Positions 1 to 9,528 are shown, counted from the first letter of the stretch. The stretch: DNA of 42,568 bases from CAZRSW01 sp964602845 (GCA_964602845.1 CAZRSW010000017.1:1-42568); one strand, 5' to 3'. A program made the numbers and translations. Notes: generated from the sequence alone by a model not told the origin.

Positions 1-27
1 CCGATGTTCGTGCAATGGTGACGAAAT

Positions 28-1188
28 TTAATCCAGCCTAGCTAAGAAACCCAACAAGTGTTGGAGAACATCCTCCGGCTGCTCTTGCTGTACCCAGTGA
101 CCCGCATTGTTAACTAATTGAATGTCATCCATCCTGGCACACACCGCATCCTGCATGAGATTGATCGCACCAGGCCTCTGGTATATTCCCCAATCCTGTT
201 GGCCTGCAATGAACATGGACGGAACCTCTATTTTCATGCCAGAGAAAAGCTCTAATTTCTGGCGATTCCCTACACTGGCTCCAGACCTGTACCAGTTGAG
301 TCCTCCCTGAAATTCCGTCCTTTCATACTCCGACACGTATACTTTCAACTCATCGTCAGTCAACCATTTACAAGATTTTATTTCCTGAAAAGTCGGCATG
401 TACCTCGACACTGCCTCTGGCATGGTGTCATCCAAATCCATAATGTAGTAAGTTGGCATTTTCGCCAATTCTTCTGCAGTCCAAGAATCCAGTGGATGAG
501 GAGCATTGCATTCCCAGTCTGCACTTTTGTGGTGATAATATGCCCGTATAAAAGACGCTAGGCCATCCTTTGAATTCATAATGTCAGAATTGGCCTCAAG
601 AGTTCTGTAATAGTCTTGGTAGTGTTTCCTCGGTCTTTGAAGAGCAGCCAAATCGTCACCAATAGTCTCGTATGGCACCTGGTTTCTTACATCGTTACTC
701 GAAAGATTGAATGGTATGGTCGGCGCACCCGTAAAGGGAGCACTCATCATAACAACGGAATCGTATACATCAGGCCTTATCAAGGCTGACCAGCCAGCCA
801 CACCAGCACCCGAATCGTGGCCAATAACACTTTTTACTTCTTTATATCCTAGAGCTGAAACGAATCCCAATATGTCTCTTACAAGATTAATCATGTGGTA
901 GGAAGAAAGGTCGGCCACATAGGAATCATCCCATCCGGTTGTCGCGCCAAACCCCCTCTGGTCCGGTGCCACAACATGGTAACCAAGCTCAGACAAAGGC
1001 AAAATAATTTTCCTCCAACTGTAAGACAACTCGGGAAATCCATGTAACAAAACTATGAGCGGGTTGTTTTTGTTTCCAAATCCGGCTTCCAGGTAATGCA
1101 CATCAAGACCGTTGACACCCCTGCATACGCTTGATCTGATTTGATCAGATAACGTTCCGTTACCGTAATTCCCTCGAATGTGTGTCAC
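28..1188 (-). CDS. Alpha/beta hydrolase, soluble epoxide hydrolase type
   Basis: 386 aa. The alpha/beta-hydrolase core shows HGFPE (residues 49-53, oxyanion region), DQRGFG (76-81) and a nucleophile elbow GHDSG (123-127) with Asp125 as nucleophile. An Asp nucleophile separates epoxide hydrolases and haloalkane dehalogenases from Ser esterases. Asp332 (QQDWG) and His364 (AGHW) fit the rest of the triad. HGxP plus the long cap region favour an epoxide hydrolase opening an epoxide to a diol, but a dehalogenase is not excluded. No signal peptide, so cytoplasmic. The ATG has AGGAGAG about 6 nt upstream. It is transcribed away from the Liv importer and has no co-directional partner in the window. 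Confidence 0.85.
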   Translation of the reverse strand: MTHIRGNYGNGTLSDQIRSSVCRGVNGLDVHYLEAGFGNKNNPLIVLLHGFPELSYSWRKIILPLSELGYHVVAPDQRGFGATTGWDDSYVADLSSYHMINLVRDILGFVSALGYKEVKSVIGHDSGAGVAGWSALIRPDVYDSVVMMSAPFTGAPTIPFNLSSNDVRNQVPYETIGDDLAALQRPRKHYQDYYRTLEANSDIMNSKDGLASFIRAYYHHKSADWECNAPHPLDSWTAEELAKMPTYYIMDLDDTMPEAVSRYMPTFQEIKSCKWLTDDELKVYVSEYERTEFQGGLNWYRSGASVGNRQKLELFSGMKIEVPSMFIAGQQDWGIYQRPGAINLMQDAVCARMDDIQLVNNAGHWVQQEQPEDVLQHLLGFLARLD

Positions 1189-1386
1189 CTTACTCTCCTG
1201 TTTTTATTTACTGATCCTTATATTAATAGCATGGCACATCGACAACACCCTAATTTTAAATATGGCGAGATAATGTCGTAATACTGTTGACTGCTAAGTC
1301 AGCCACAGTTGCTCCGTTGTTGAGTGACTTTGGTTACGTATCGTTGGGCGAATTATCGGCCGCTGGATCTTTCATGGAAGCAATTG

Positions 1387-1416
1387 ATATCGTACCGATA
1401 GCTACCGCTACGATAT
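1387..1416. promoter_or_regulatory. Inverted repeat upstream of importer operon
   Basis: Perfect 8-bp arms ATATCGTA and TACGATAT are separated by 14 bp that contain the small palindrome TAGCTA. The element lies about 70 bp upstream of the proposed -35 box, so it could be an activator or repressor site. No regulator gene is nearby. Confidence 0.4.
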
Positions 1417-1485
1417 ATACCACAGATCGCCTTTCATACCCATCGGATCGATCTCTGTAATCAAACCTGTAAGGGATTTCGCAAG

Positions 1486-1515
1486 TTGATAGTTTATATG
1501 TCTTTTACAAATAAT
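1486..1515 (+). promoter_or_regulatory. Candidate sigma70-type promoter of the Liv-type operon
   Basis: TTGATA (5 of 6 to consensus) and AATAAT (5 of 6) with an 18-bp spacer. Predicted transcription start is near 1522, giving a leader of about 90 nt. A 12-bp palindrome, ATTGCGGGCAAT (1526-1537), lies just after the start point, a usual operator position. Confidence 0.45.
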
Positions 1516-1611
1516 GTAACTGGGTATTGCGGGCAATCGCTAGCCTAATAGTGTAAACTCGCTCACAACTTACAGGAATGATCCTGCAACGAAAAAAGGA
1601 GTGGAGAGATC

Positions 1612-2760
1612 ATGAAATTATCTAACGTGTTCGTTTTTCTATTGTCCTTAATAGTTTTGGCCTCTGTTTCAGTAGGATGTATCGGCGGAAGCGAAACAGT
1701 AAAGATCGGGCTTCTTAGTCCCCAGACCGGTCCGATTGCACAGTACGCGCCCGGGTTCGAGGATGCAGCCGATATAGCTATAGCAGAGCTAAACGCAACC
1801 CATGATGGGGATTTCGTGTTTGAATTAATAGTTATGGACTCCGGATGTGATGGTACCCAGGCGGCAACATCTGCCCAAACACTGATTGATAGTGGGGTAT
1901 CTGTAATAATCGGAGCTGCCTGCTCAGGTGCGACGCTTGGCGCAATAGCAGTCGCTGCTCCAGCAGGAGTCCCAATGGTGTCCTACGCCAGCACTTCGCC
2001 GGCAGTTACTACCGCCGACGATAACGGTCATCTGTTCCGAGTGGTTCCAAGTGATGCTCAACAGGCGGTCGCTCTCGCTGTGGTGGCATCTGATGCCGGT
2101 GCCGGCAATCCTGCGGTCTTGTATATGACAAATGACTATGGAGCAGGACTCGGAGATAACTTTGCAGCCAACTGGTCCGGAAGCGTTTGTACACAGGTTG
2201 GATATGACCCAGCTGAGGGATCCTATGATGCTTCTACCTTGGCACAATCTGTAATAGATGGAGGCTGTGATTCAGTCCTTCTGATGTCCTATGCCACGGA
2301 TGGTGCTGCCATAATGGAAGCTCTATCTGCACAGGGATTTACTGGCAGTATGTTTGGTGCTGACGGCCTTGCCGACGCTGCTTTCAAAGAATCCTTTACG
2401 GACGTGTCAGCTGTTGACGGTCTGGTAGCCACCAGGCCCCGACCAGGCGGAGCATCCAGTGCAAAAGATGATTTTGAAAAGGCTTACTCCGATGCTGGAG
2501 GAGCTGATGGGGCTATATACACCGGTGAGACTTACGACGCCATCAAGATTGCGGCCGCGGCAATCGTTTCTGATCCTGACGGAGACATCGTGGCAGCGCT
2601 AAAGAAGACCGGCGTCAATTACACTGGTGCCAGTGGAACGCACACCTTTGACTCAGCTGGCGATGTTCTGGGAACCGGGTACGAAGTCTGTGAATTCAAA
2701 GGCGGAGACTTCTCTTGTCCGCATATTTGGACCGCAGATGGTGGGTTAGGCAGCAATTAA
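1612..2760 (+). CDS. ABC importer substrate-binding lipoprotein, branched-chain amino acid (LivK) family
   Basis: 382 aa. The N-terminus is a lipoprotein signal: basic start, hydrophobic core, and lipobox SVGC with Cys23 as the lipidated residue, so the protein is exported and membrane-anchored. The mature part starts with KIGLLSPQTGPIAQY and continues with the two-lobed type I periplasmic-binding fold (Peripla_BP_6) including VVIIGAACSGAT-like and YDASTLAQSVIDGG stretches. It probably captures an amino acid or similar small organic acid; family members also bind amides, urea or aromatic acids, so the ligand is open. AAGGAG lies 10 nt upstream of the ATG. It is the first gene of the importer operon and is followed by a 120-bp gap with a hairpin. 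Confidence 0.92.
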   Translation: MKLSNVFVFLLSLIVLASVSVGCIGGSETVKIGLLSPQTGPIAQYAPGFEDAADIAIAELNATHDGDFVFELIVMDSGCDGTQAATSAQTLIDSGVSVIIGAACSGATLGAIAVAAPAGVPMVSYASTSPAVTTADDNGHLFRVVPSDAQQAVALAVVASDAGAGNPAVLYMTNDYGAGLGDNFAANWSGSVCTQVGYDPAEGSYDASTLAQSVIDGGCDSVLLMSYATDGAAIMEALSAQGFTGSMFGADGLADAAFKESFTDVSAVDGLVATRPRPGGASSAKDDFEKAYSDAGGADGAIYTGETYDAIKIAAAAIVSDPDGDIVAALKKTGVNYTGASGTHTFDSAGDVLGTGYEVCEFKGGDFSCPHIWTADGGLGSN

Positions 2761-2789
2761 CAACTTCCCACGAGGACTTTTGCCAAGAA

Positions 2790-2832
2790 AGCCACTCTGC
2801 GATCAGTAATTCTGGCTGACCGTAGGGTGGCT
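2790..2832 (+). promoter_or_regulatory. Intercistronic RNA hairpin between binding protein and permease
   Basis: Arms 2790-2801 (AGCCACTCTGCG) and 2821-2832 (CGTAGGGTGGCT) pair over 12 positions with two G-U wobbles and a 19-nt loop. There is no U-run after it, so it is not a classic terminator. A structure here could protect the upstream binding-protein mRNA or dampen permease expression. Confidence 0.45.
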
Positions 2833-2880
2833 ATTATCGCCAACAGTAACATTACGTAGACCACAATTCGGAGGATCCTG

Positions 2881-5808
2881 GTGGTAGGGACAAGATTGCC
2901 TTTGAATACTAATTGGCAACGCTGGATGCCCAAGCCATCGTGGGTTCGCCAACTTGCAGTTGGCATATTTCTCTTGCTTGATTCATATCTCGGGGTAATA
3001 CATGGCGGTGGAATTGTCACATGGTCTGGATTATTCTCCACCCAGTTAAAATGGCTGGCCTTATCAGTTGAAATGATGGCCGGTGGCCTGATACTGATCC
3101 GTATATTACTTAATCAGGCAAATCCCCGGTGGCGCACTGTAATTGTCATATCTGTTCCAATTCTTGTGATATCGATCACATTTGTGATTCTTGAGTTGAT
3201 CCTGAAAGGCTTAGGCAGATCAGCTACAATGAATTTCAATCTGTCCTCTATTGGCTTCAGTGGACTCTACTGGTCTGCAGTCTACCTCAGTATAGCAATA
3301 GGCCTCACACTCACATATAAAGTTCAACGCTTTGCTAACTTTGCTCAGGCAGAAATGATGCTCGTTGGATCCTACGTGGCCCTCACATTAATGTGGTCAG
3401 ACAGGTTTTTCCCTGTGGCCGATGCACCCAAGGATGGGATCTTGAACTGGGACTTGCTAATCTGGGCAGGAGTTTGTTCTTTCATTATAGCCGGTATCTT
3501 GGGTTTGGTTATTGATCGTTTGATATACAAGCACCTTCGCGGCAAAATGGGAACCCCCCAGGTTATGATGATAGCTTCACTGGGAGTCTCTATGATTCTC
3601 CGCGCCATTTTGTTTATGAGATTCAGTGCAAGTACTTTCCGCTTCATACCTGATCGTGACTGGAGGCTCAGTACATCAACGTTCGAGATACCAACTGAGC
3701 GTATTCAACTGCATCTAGGCGATCGCGTAGCCACTCCATTGGTTAATTTCGCTGAGAATGTCAACCCATATGGATTCGCCTACTCTAAGATAGCTCTCGT
3801 AATAGGAATATTCGGAGCAATCATATTACTGCTAATTCTTCTACACCGAACGCGCCTAGGTAGACAAATGCGTGCAGTGGCTGATAATCCAAGCCTCGCT
3901 GCATCCAGTGGAATCCATGTCGAACGTATACACGGTAGTACTGCCTTCATTTCATCAGGGATCGCAGGATTGGGCGGGGCATTGCTGGCAGCGATATTGC
4001 CAATTAATCCTGAACTTGGGCTCTCTTTATTATTGCCAGCATTCGCCGTCATCGTTCTGGGCACGATTGGCTCGGTGCCAGGTGTTATTCTTGGCGCCCT
4101 TATCGTGGGACTTCTACGCGCTGCGTCCGAACCAATGTTAATCGGCGCCGGAAACGCGCTGGATCGGCCTACTGCCAGTGGTTTCGCCGAGGTGATACCT
4201 TTCATATTCCTCGTCGGCTTATTACTGTTAGCACCAAGCGGCATCGGATCTGCGATTCAAAACTGGAACATAGAGCGCATCAGAAAAAGACGACTGGTCC
4301 AACAAAACAGAGGTCGATCTACAATTGGATATATCTTTCAGCCTCTAAAATTCAGATCCGGACTGGTCACAGTGGGAGCAGGCTATATCAACCAAATCAA
4401 CGAGTTAAAAGACAAGTCACAGGAGTTCTTTAAAAATGCCTCTTATACCATCTTTTCACTACCTTCACGATACCTAACACAGTTATATACGGCAGCGAAT
4501 TCGGGGAGTAAAAAGGTTTCTGATGTTATCTCCCGTGTACTTATTCCACCTAAGAGCTGGATTCGAATAAATCGCGAAACTGAACATGGATCATGGATAG
4601 CCTTCGCCTTTCTGTTTCTAGTGCTAGTCGCTATAGTCTGGCTCCTTCCTAGCGTTACCAACCTTACTAAAACTATGCAGGTTGCTCGTATCGTTACACT
4701 TCTCGGTATTTTTGGTTTGGCTGCATTCTCTCTTAACTTACATACTGGCATAACTGGCATGACTAATTTTGGTGTCATTTTCTTCATTGGGATCGGTGCC
4801 GTGACCGTGGGATTACTTTCCGCACCGGTCGAAACGAATGGATATGGTTGGAGTCCATGGATCGCGACCATCGTCGCTGTCATTATATCCGCAGTAGCAG
4901 GGTGGTTATTAGCATATCCAACAGCACGATTGCGAATGGATTACTTCGCGATAGTGACTATTTCACTCGGAGAAATGCTCCGCATATCGCTCCAAGCGGA
5001 ACCATTACTACGTGCTGGAACAGTTACTTCTGCGATCGGTATCTCCCAGTATTCCAGGCCGATGGAAGGCTGGTGGGAAAATGGTCCTTCCCAAATGGTG
5101 GGCGACTTGCTGGGTTTACACATTCCGGCGCCCTATGTCGTTCTTTTAGCCATGATCGCGATTGTATCCGTATTCACGATATGGTTTTTACTAAATACAC
5201 TGCTTGCATCCCCATGGGGGCGAATTCTACGGTCAATCAGAGAGGATGAAGTGGTCAGCCAGCATCATGGGCATAACATCCTTACCCACAAGGCAGTCAG
5301 TCTTGCTCTTGGTGCAGCCGTAGCGGCCTTGGCTGGTGCACTATGGGCCTGGTTGAACACGAACATATGGCCCGATTTCATGAACCCGGTTCGCTCCACC
5401 TTCCTAATATGGGCAGCCTTTATCGTAGGAGGGCGCGGTAACAATAGAGGCATGATCATTGGGGCCTTCTTGATTGTTATCGTGGAATTCTTGTTTAACA
5501 TTTTGGTCGCATCTAGAGGTGCCACTAGCCTGCCCTTCCACAATATGACATCGTACCTGGACACTGCTTTTTCATGGTTGGTGGTCAATGTTGGAGGGGT
5601 TGTATGGTCAGCTCGATCTATTACTGAAATTTTCCCGAGAGGGGAAGTCATCTTATCACTACCGCATTTGAAACTAGCCTTGATTGGGACTGTGATCGTT
5701 GGAGCATTAATGGTGACTTCAAAGGGTTTGCTACCGGAGGTCCCCAGCAAGCCAGAACGTCCTATTTATAGAAAGGAAGACAGGGGCGAAGAGGAGATAA
5801 AAATATAA
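2881..5808 (+). CDS. Fused LivH-LivM branched-chain-type ABC permease
   Basis: 975 aa, about three times one LivH. Residues 20-110 form extra membrane segments. Residues about 121-460 are a LivH domain (for example RAVADNPSLAASSGI at 331-345). A polar linker of about 100 aa follows. Residues about 571-955 are a LivM domain (GRILRSIREDEVVSQ at 780-794 is the LivM cytoplasmic loop). Each half would form one side of the membrane channel, so a single chain replaces the usual heterodimer. The frame is open throughout. The GTG start is fixed by GGAGGA at 2870-2875. The stop overlaps the next ATG (TAATG), so it is translationally coupled to the LivG-like ATPase. Confidence 0.9.
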   Translation: MVGTRLPLNTNWQRWMPKPSWVRQLAVGIFLLLDSYLGVIHGGGIVTWSGLFSTQLKWLALSVEMMAGGLILIRILLNQANPRWRTVIVISVPILVISITFVILELILKGLGRSATMNFNLSSIGFSGLYWSAVYLSIAIGLTLTYKVQRFANFAQAEMMLVGSYVALTLMWSDRFFPVADAPKDGILNWDLLIWAGVCSFIIAGILGLVIDRLIYKHLRGKMGTPQVMMIASLGVSMILRAILFMRFSASTFRFIPDRDWRLSTSTFEIPTERIQLHLGDRVATPLVNFAENVNPYGFAYSKIALVIGIFGAIILLLILLHRTRLGRQMRAVADNPSLAASSGIHVERIHGSTAFISSGIAGLGGALLAAILPINPELGLSLLLPAFAVIVLGTIGSVPGVILGALIVGLLRAASEPMLIGAGNALDRPTASGFAEVIPFIFLVGLLLLAPSGIGSAIQNWNIERIRKRRLVQQNRGRSTIGYIFQPLKFRSGLVTVGAGYINQINELKDKSQEFFKNASYTIFSLPSRYLTQLYTAANSGSKKVSDVISRVLIPPKSWIRINRETEHGSWIAFAFLFLVLVAIVWLLPSVTNLTKTMQVARIVTLLGIFGLAAFSLNLHTGITGMTNFGVIFFIGIGAVTVGLLSAPVETNGYGWSPWIATIVAVIISAVAGWLLAYPTARLRMDYFAIVTISLGEMLRISLQAEPLLRAGTVTSAIGISQYSRPMEGWWENGPSQMVGDLLGLHIPAPYVVLLAMIAIVSVFTIWFLLNTLLASPWGRILRSIREDEVVSQHHGHNILTHKAVSLALGAAVAALAGALWAWLNTNIWPDFMNPVRSTFLIWAAFIVGGRGNNRGMIIGAFLIVIVEFLFNILVASRGATSLPFHNMTSYLDTAFSWLVVNVGGVVWSARSITEIFPRGEVILSLPHLKLALIGTVIVGALMVTSKGLLPEVPSKPERPIYRKEDRGEEEIKI

Positions 5809-6593
5809 TGGGAGCAGCTCCTGTCCTGCAGGTATTAGGTCTAACGAAGGATTTCGGCGGTCTAAAGGCTGTGGACCAGATTTCCTTCCAAATTGAAGAA
5901 GGCGAACTGGTTGGCCTTATTGGACCCAACGGGTGTGGAAAAACAACCACTTTCAACTGCATCTCCGGAATGTTGAGCCCAACTGCTGGCAGAATTGAAG
6001 TACTTGGCCGGGATGCTACTAGCATGCGCCCGGACCAGATACAGCGACTCGGGCTTACTAGAACATTTCAACACACCTGGCTTTGGCGAGAAATGACCGT
6101 TATCGAAAACCTTCTCGTACCACCTCGCCGGCAGTTCTCTCCCAATCTTCTTTTGGCATTATTAAGACCTGGGTCAAGAAAAGAAGAAAACCTACGGATA
6201 GCCAACGCTTACACGGTCCTTGACTTACTTGAGATATCACATATCGCACATAACCTCGCAAGTGACCTGTCGGGTGGGCAGAGTAAACTCGTAGATATAG
6301 GGCGAGCTCTAATGAGTTCTCCCAGCTTTCTCTTACTCGACGAACCAGTTGCGGGTGTTGCAGGGCCACTAGCGGAGAGGATTTTCCAGAACCTACGGTC
6401 TTTGACATCAGATAGAAACCTAAGCATGCTGGTCATCGAGCACAACATGGATTTTATTCTGCGGAGTGATGTTGACAGGATCATAGTCATGAACGAGGGC
6501 CGTATCTTAATGGAAGGCACGCCGAATGAAATTAAGAAGAGTCGAGACGTTATTGAAGCCTACCTAGGCAATCCTGGGAAATCAGAAGAATGA
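5808..6593 (+). CDS. ABC importer ATPase, LivG type
   Basis: 261 aa. Walker A GPNGCGKTT at residues 39-47, ABC signature LSGGQ at 154-158, Walker B FLLLDEP at about 174-180, and the switch His in IEHNMDF. LivG subunits are longer than LivF and typically carry the extra segment after Walker A seen here (WREMTVIENLLVP followed by a variable stretch). It powers uptake through the fused permease from the cytoplasmic face. Its ATG overlaps the permease stop by 1 nt and its own stop overlaps the next ATG (ATGA), so all three are co-translated. Confidence 0.93.
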   Translation: MGAAPVLQVLGLTKDFGGLKAVDQISFQIEEGELVGLIGPNGCGKTTTFNCISGMLSPTAGRIEVLGRDATSMRPDQIQRLGLTRTFQHTWLWREMTVIENLLVPPRRQFSPNLLLALLRPGSRKEENLRIANAYTVLDLLEISHIAHNLASDLSGGQSKLVDIGRALMSSPSFLLLDEPVAGVAGPLAERIFQNLRSLTSDRNLSMLVIEHNMDFILRSDVDRIIVMNEGRILMEGTPNEIKKSRDVIEAYLGNPGKSEE

Positions 6594-7306
6594 GCAAAGT
6601 TCTAGAAATTACGGGTCTTAAAGGCGGATACGGTTCCGTTCAGATCTTGAACGGAATTGACCTGTATGTTGATGAAGGAGAGTTCGTAACCATAATAGGA
6701 CCCAACGGATGTGGCAAATCAACATTTTTGAAAGTACTCTTCGGGCTCGCCTCCCACTACGATGGTAGGGTCGCCCACTATAACACCGACGTTTCCGGAT
6801 GGCGTACCGACAAAATAGTGGACCGGGGAATCGCTTATGTACCGCAGATCGACAACGTATTCCCATCTTTATCTGTTCGTGAAAACTTGCAGATGGGTGG
6901 TATCAAGTTGAGAACAAAAGAACTCAACACCGGGATAGACAGAGCCTGTGGAATGTTCCCCGATTTAGAACTACGGATGAATGATCTCGCAGCCTCTCTT
7001 TCCGGCGGTGAAAGACAGATGCTAGCAATATCCCGTGCGCTTATCTCAAACCCTACTTTCTTAATGCTGGACGAACCAACTGCAGCACTTTCGCCGAGAT
7101 ATCAACAGGAAATCATAGCCAACATCGACGAACTCCGAAGCAATGGTATTTCAGTGCTTCTTGTAGAACAAAATGCAAGGCTCTCACTGGCCAGATCGGA
7201 CCGCGGATATATATTTTCCAGCGGGAAAGTAGTCTATACTGACAGCGCGGACAGGATTGTCAATGACCCCGATATTGGCGATTATTTCTTGGGGTTGAAA
7301 CAGTGA
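6590..7306 (+). CDS. ABC importer ATPase, LivF type
   Basis: 238 aa, the usual LivF length. Walker A GPNGCGKST at residues 37-45, signature LSGGERQ at 137-143, Walker B FLMLDEP at 157-163, and VEQNARLSL, the LivF version of the switch region. It forms the second nucleotide-binding subunit with the upstream LivG-like protein. It starts inside the LivG stop (ATGA overlap). It is the last importer gene and is followed after 52 bp by the sugar-isomerase-like gene. Confidence 0.93.
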   Translation: MSKVLEITGLKGGYGSVQILNGIDLYVDEGEFVTIIGPNGCGKSTFLKVLFGLASHYDGRVAHYNTDVSGWRTDKIVDRGIAYVPQIDNVFPSLSVRENLQMGGIKLRTKELNTGIDRACGMFPDLELRMNDLAASLSGGERQMLAISRALISNPTFLMLDEPTAALSPRYQQEIIANIDELRSNGISVLLVEQNARLSLARSDRGYIFSSGKVVYTDSADRIVNDPDIGDYFLGLKQ

Positions 7307-7358
7307 GATCGCGGGTGTCCATTCAGATGTAAAAGAGAGAGGATTTTTCACTATTGAA

Positions 7359-8213
7359 ATGACTAAACCAAAGTTCCCCCTTTCTGTGCCAGTTAAAGCT
7401 GGTCTGGCAAACATAAAAAGACTTGGACTAAGGGCTGAAACATCTATACGGGACAATGTGATGGATTATATGGATTTTTCATCGGTTCTGTACAGTGCCC
7501 ATGCCCCCATAAGAATTGGCGAAGAACTCCTCAATATCGCTGCTACCGATGACGAGTTCAGGGAGCTAAGCATCACCACTTTTAAAAATTATCTTGATAA
7601 ATGTGGAACCTTTGCAAACATACGGCAATTCAATATGCATTTCGCTCTAAAACGTTGGATATCTGACAACCAACGTCGGGGACAGATCGGTGAATATGAA
7701 AGGCACATTGAGTCAATACGTATCCTTGCTGAGCATGCAGCATACTACGATATAGAAATAGTCCTGGAAAATTTAAATAGCCACTGGAATACCAATGGAA
7801 TATCACCCAACACCCCATGGGATGTAGTTGATTGGAGCAATAAGAATGAAGTCTTTGGCATGAGTCCCGAGGAGTGGTTACAGATCTGCCTTGATGTCGA
7901 CCGATCGAACGTACGGCTTTGCCTGGACTCAAGTCACATCTGTACTTATGCACACAGGTTTCCAGAACATGATCGGGAGAGAATAGTCTTCTCCTTTTTG
8001 AAAGAGCCTCAACTCATTACACACGTTCACTGGAGCGATAACTACCTTTACGACGTAAGGGGTAGAGATGACTCCCATCTATCAGTAGGGAAGGGGACAC
8101 TTCCCGTTGAATTCCATCGGACAATAAAACGTCTGGATGCAACCATACTTTTAGAACATTTTTATTCTCTAGATGAACTAGAGGAAGAACTTGATTTTAT
8201 TGATAGGCTTTAA
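7359..8213 (+). CDS. TIM-barrel sugar phosphate isomerase/epimerase family protein
   Basis: 284 aa of the xylose-isomerase-like TIM-barrel superfamily (AP_endonuc_2). Likely metal and catalytic residues are Glu138 (VLENLN), Asp190 and His193 (CLDSSH), His222, His224 and Asp227 (THVHWSDN), His240 (DDSHLSVGKGTLP) and Glu266 (LLEH). The HxSVGKGxLP string is typical of this group. It probably isomerises or epimerises a keto-sugar or polyol derivative; the substrate is unknown. The start is uncertain: GAGAGAGGA (7335-7343) is 15 nt from the ATG but 9 nt from an in-frame ATT at 7353; an in-frame stop at 7296 limits extension. Co-directional with the importer operon, so the two may serve one pathway. 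Confidence 0.8.
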   Translation: MTKPKFPLSVPVKAGLANIKRLGLRAETSIRDNVMDYMDFSSVLYSAHAPIRIGEELLNIAATDDEFRELSITTFKNYLDKCGTFANIRQFNMHFALKRWISDNQRRGQIGEYERHIESIRILAEHAAYYDIEIVLENLNSHWNTNGISPNTPWDVVDWSNKNEVFGMSPEEWLQICLDVDRSNVRLCLDSSHICTYAHRFPEHDRERIVFSFLKEPQLITHVHWSDNYLYDVRGRDDSHLSVGKGTLPVEFHRTIKRLDATILLEHFYSLDELEEELDFIDRL

Positions 8214-8295
8214 TTCAGTCCCGTTCGGCGCAGCTGATCTCCCGGATGTATTTTCCGGTCTAGTACTTGATTACAGGTTGGCACCCTGAATTATT

Positions 8296-9528
8296 GTGTC
8301 AACGAATAATCGTCCTAATAGGAAACTACCCCCTCTACCAATTCTGCTCACCAGTTTGGCGGTCGCGGCAGCCTTATTAGGTGATGCAATGTTATACGTT
8401 GTCATGCCAGCCAGACCAGAGTTGTGGCACCTGACAATTGTTCAAGTTGGAGTACTACTTTCCGTTAATCGACTGGTTAGATTATTTACAAACCCGCTAA
8501 GCTCCGTTCTTGTTGAAAAATATGGGATTTACAATCCATTCAGAATTTCCTTAATAGCTTCCCTAGGGGTTTTAGTTGCCTACGCACTTTCAACAAATTT
8601 CATCATCCTATTATTCGCGCGCCTAATGTGGGGTGCATGTTGGTCAGTTTTGAGACTGGTTTCGCAGTGGGTTGCATCAGCCCAAAGTACGAAGACAAAT
8701 CTAGGACTTAATCTTTCAAGCAACGCATCAATTATCAGGGTAGGCTCAATAGGTGGAGCTGTTTTTGGTGGAGTATTTTCCGACTACCTTGGGTATGAAT
8801 CCGCCTTTATGATTTTTGGGGTCTTAACCCTGATAAGTTTGATGATATGGATTAATAAATCAGCATGTAAAGAGGGAATACCTTCAGATCAACACGAGAA
8901 GCGGTCTACGGGCTTTACTAGAGTGTTGAGAGATCCAAACGTATTGATTTTAAGCGTTTCAAGTATGATAACAGGCCTGGTTTTCTCTGGATTGATCGGA
9001 GCGACACTGGGACATTTCTTGAGACATAAATACGGGTTGGAATTTAATGTCATCACAATCACTGTGGGCGTCGCAACTGCGACGGGATTTGCATTAGGGC
9101 TCAAAAGTTTTGCAGAGGTTTTTGCCGGCCCCTATGGAGGTTATATTTCAGACAAATACGGTCGACTCAAAACACTGATCTTGTCCTCTGGAATATTCTC
9201 GATAACTCTCTTGATATTAGGATTCACTTATAATATTTATCTCACCTTTTTCATCTTGATACTGGTATTTATAACCGGGGTCGTGTTGATGATGCAGTTG
9301 TTAACGTTAGTGGGGGTTGTAGCCCAAACGAGTTCGCGTTCCCAAGTTTTTTCTGTCTACAACACCTTCCAGGACTTCGGTTCAGCACTCGGTCCACTAA
9401 TTGGACTCTCTTTAATTCCGGTAAATTTATTGCCATCGCTATATGCGTTAAGCGCTTTAACATTATTTCTGTTAATAGCAGGGGCTTGCATATATCTAAA
9501 GCAGCTAACAAGAGGACAGCATGACTAA
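8296..9528 (+). CDS. MFS transporter, 12-TM type
   Basis: 410 aa with about 12 hydrophobic segments in two halves. MFS loop motifs are visible: LVEKYGIYNPFRI after TM2 and the better-kept SDKYGRLKTL in the second half. Central loop residues about 190-215 are polar. It is probably a proton-coupled carrier of a small organic molecule or an efflux pump; direction and substrate cannot be read. The start is a GTG with only a weak ribosome site, so the exact N-terminus is uncertain. It follows the sugar-isomerase-like gene by 82 bp and may be read with it. Confidence 0.85.
   Translation: MSTNNRPNRKLPPLPILLTSLAVAAALLGDAMLYVVMPARPELWHLTIVQVGVLLSVNRLVRLFTNPLSSVLVEKYGIYNPFRISLIASLGVLVAYALSTNFIILLFARLMWGACWSVLRLVSQWVASAQSTKTNLGLNLSSNASIIRVGSIGGAVFGGVFSDYLGYESAFMIFGVLTLISLMIWINKSACKEGIPSDQHEKRSTGFTRVLRDPNVLILSVSSMITGLVFSGLIGATLGHFLRHKYGLEFNVITITVGVATATGFALGLKSFAEVFAGPYGGYISDKYGRLKTLILSSGIFSITLLILGFTYNIYLTFFILILVFITGVVLMMQLLTLVGVVAQTSSRSQVFSVYNTFQDFGSALGPLIGLSLIPVNLLPSLYALSALTLFLLIAGACIYLKQLTRGQHD

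Larger units (their letters stand above)
1189..1611. other. Divergent intergenic region, hydrolase / livK-like
   Basis: A 423-bp spacer between two divergent genes. It holds a plausible promoter for the importer (1486-1515) and two dyads (1387-1416 and 1526-1537). I see no ORF with coding character and no RNA gene. Confidence 0.6.

Noticed and set aside
3780..4244. 154-codon minus-strand frame inside the permease
   Set aside because: Lies fully antisense to the LivH domain and shows no recognisable motif.
5265..5750. 161-codon minus-strand frame inside the LivM domain
   Set aside because: Antisense by-product of the permease coding sequence.
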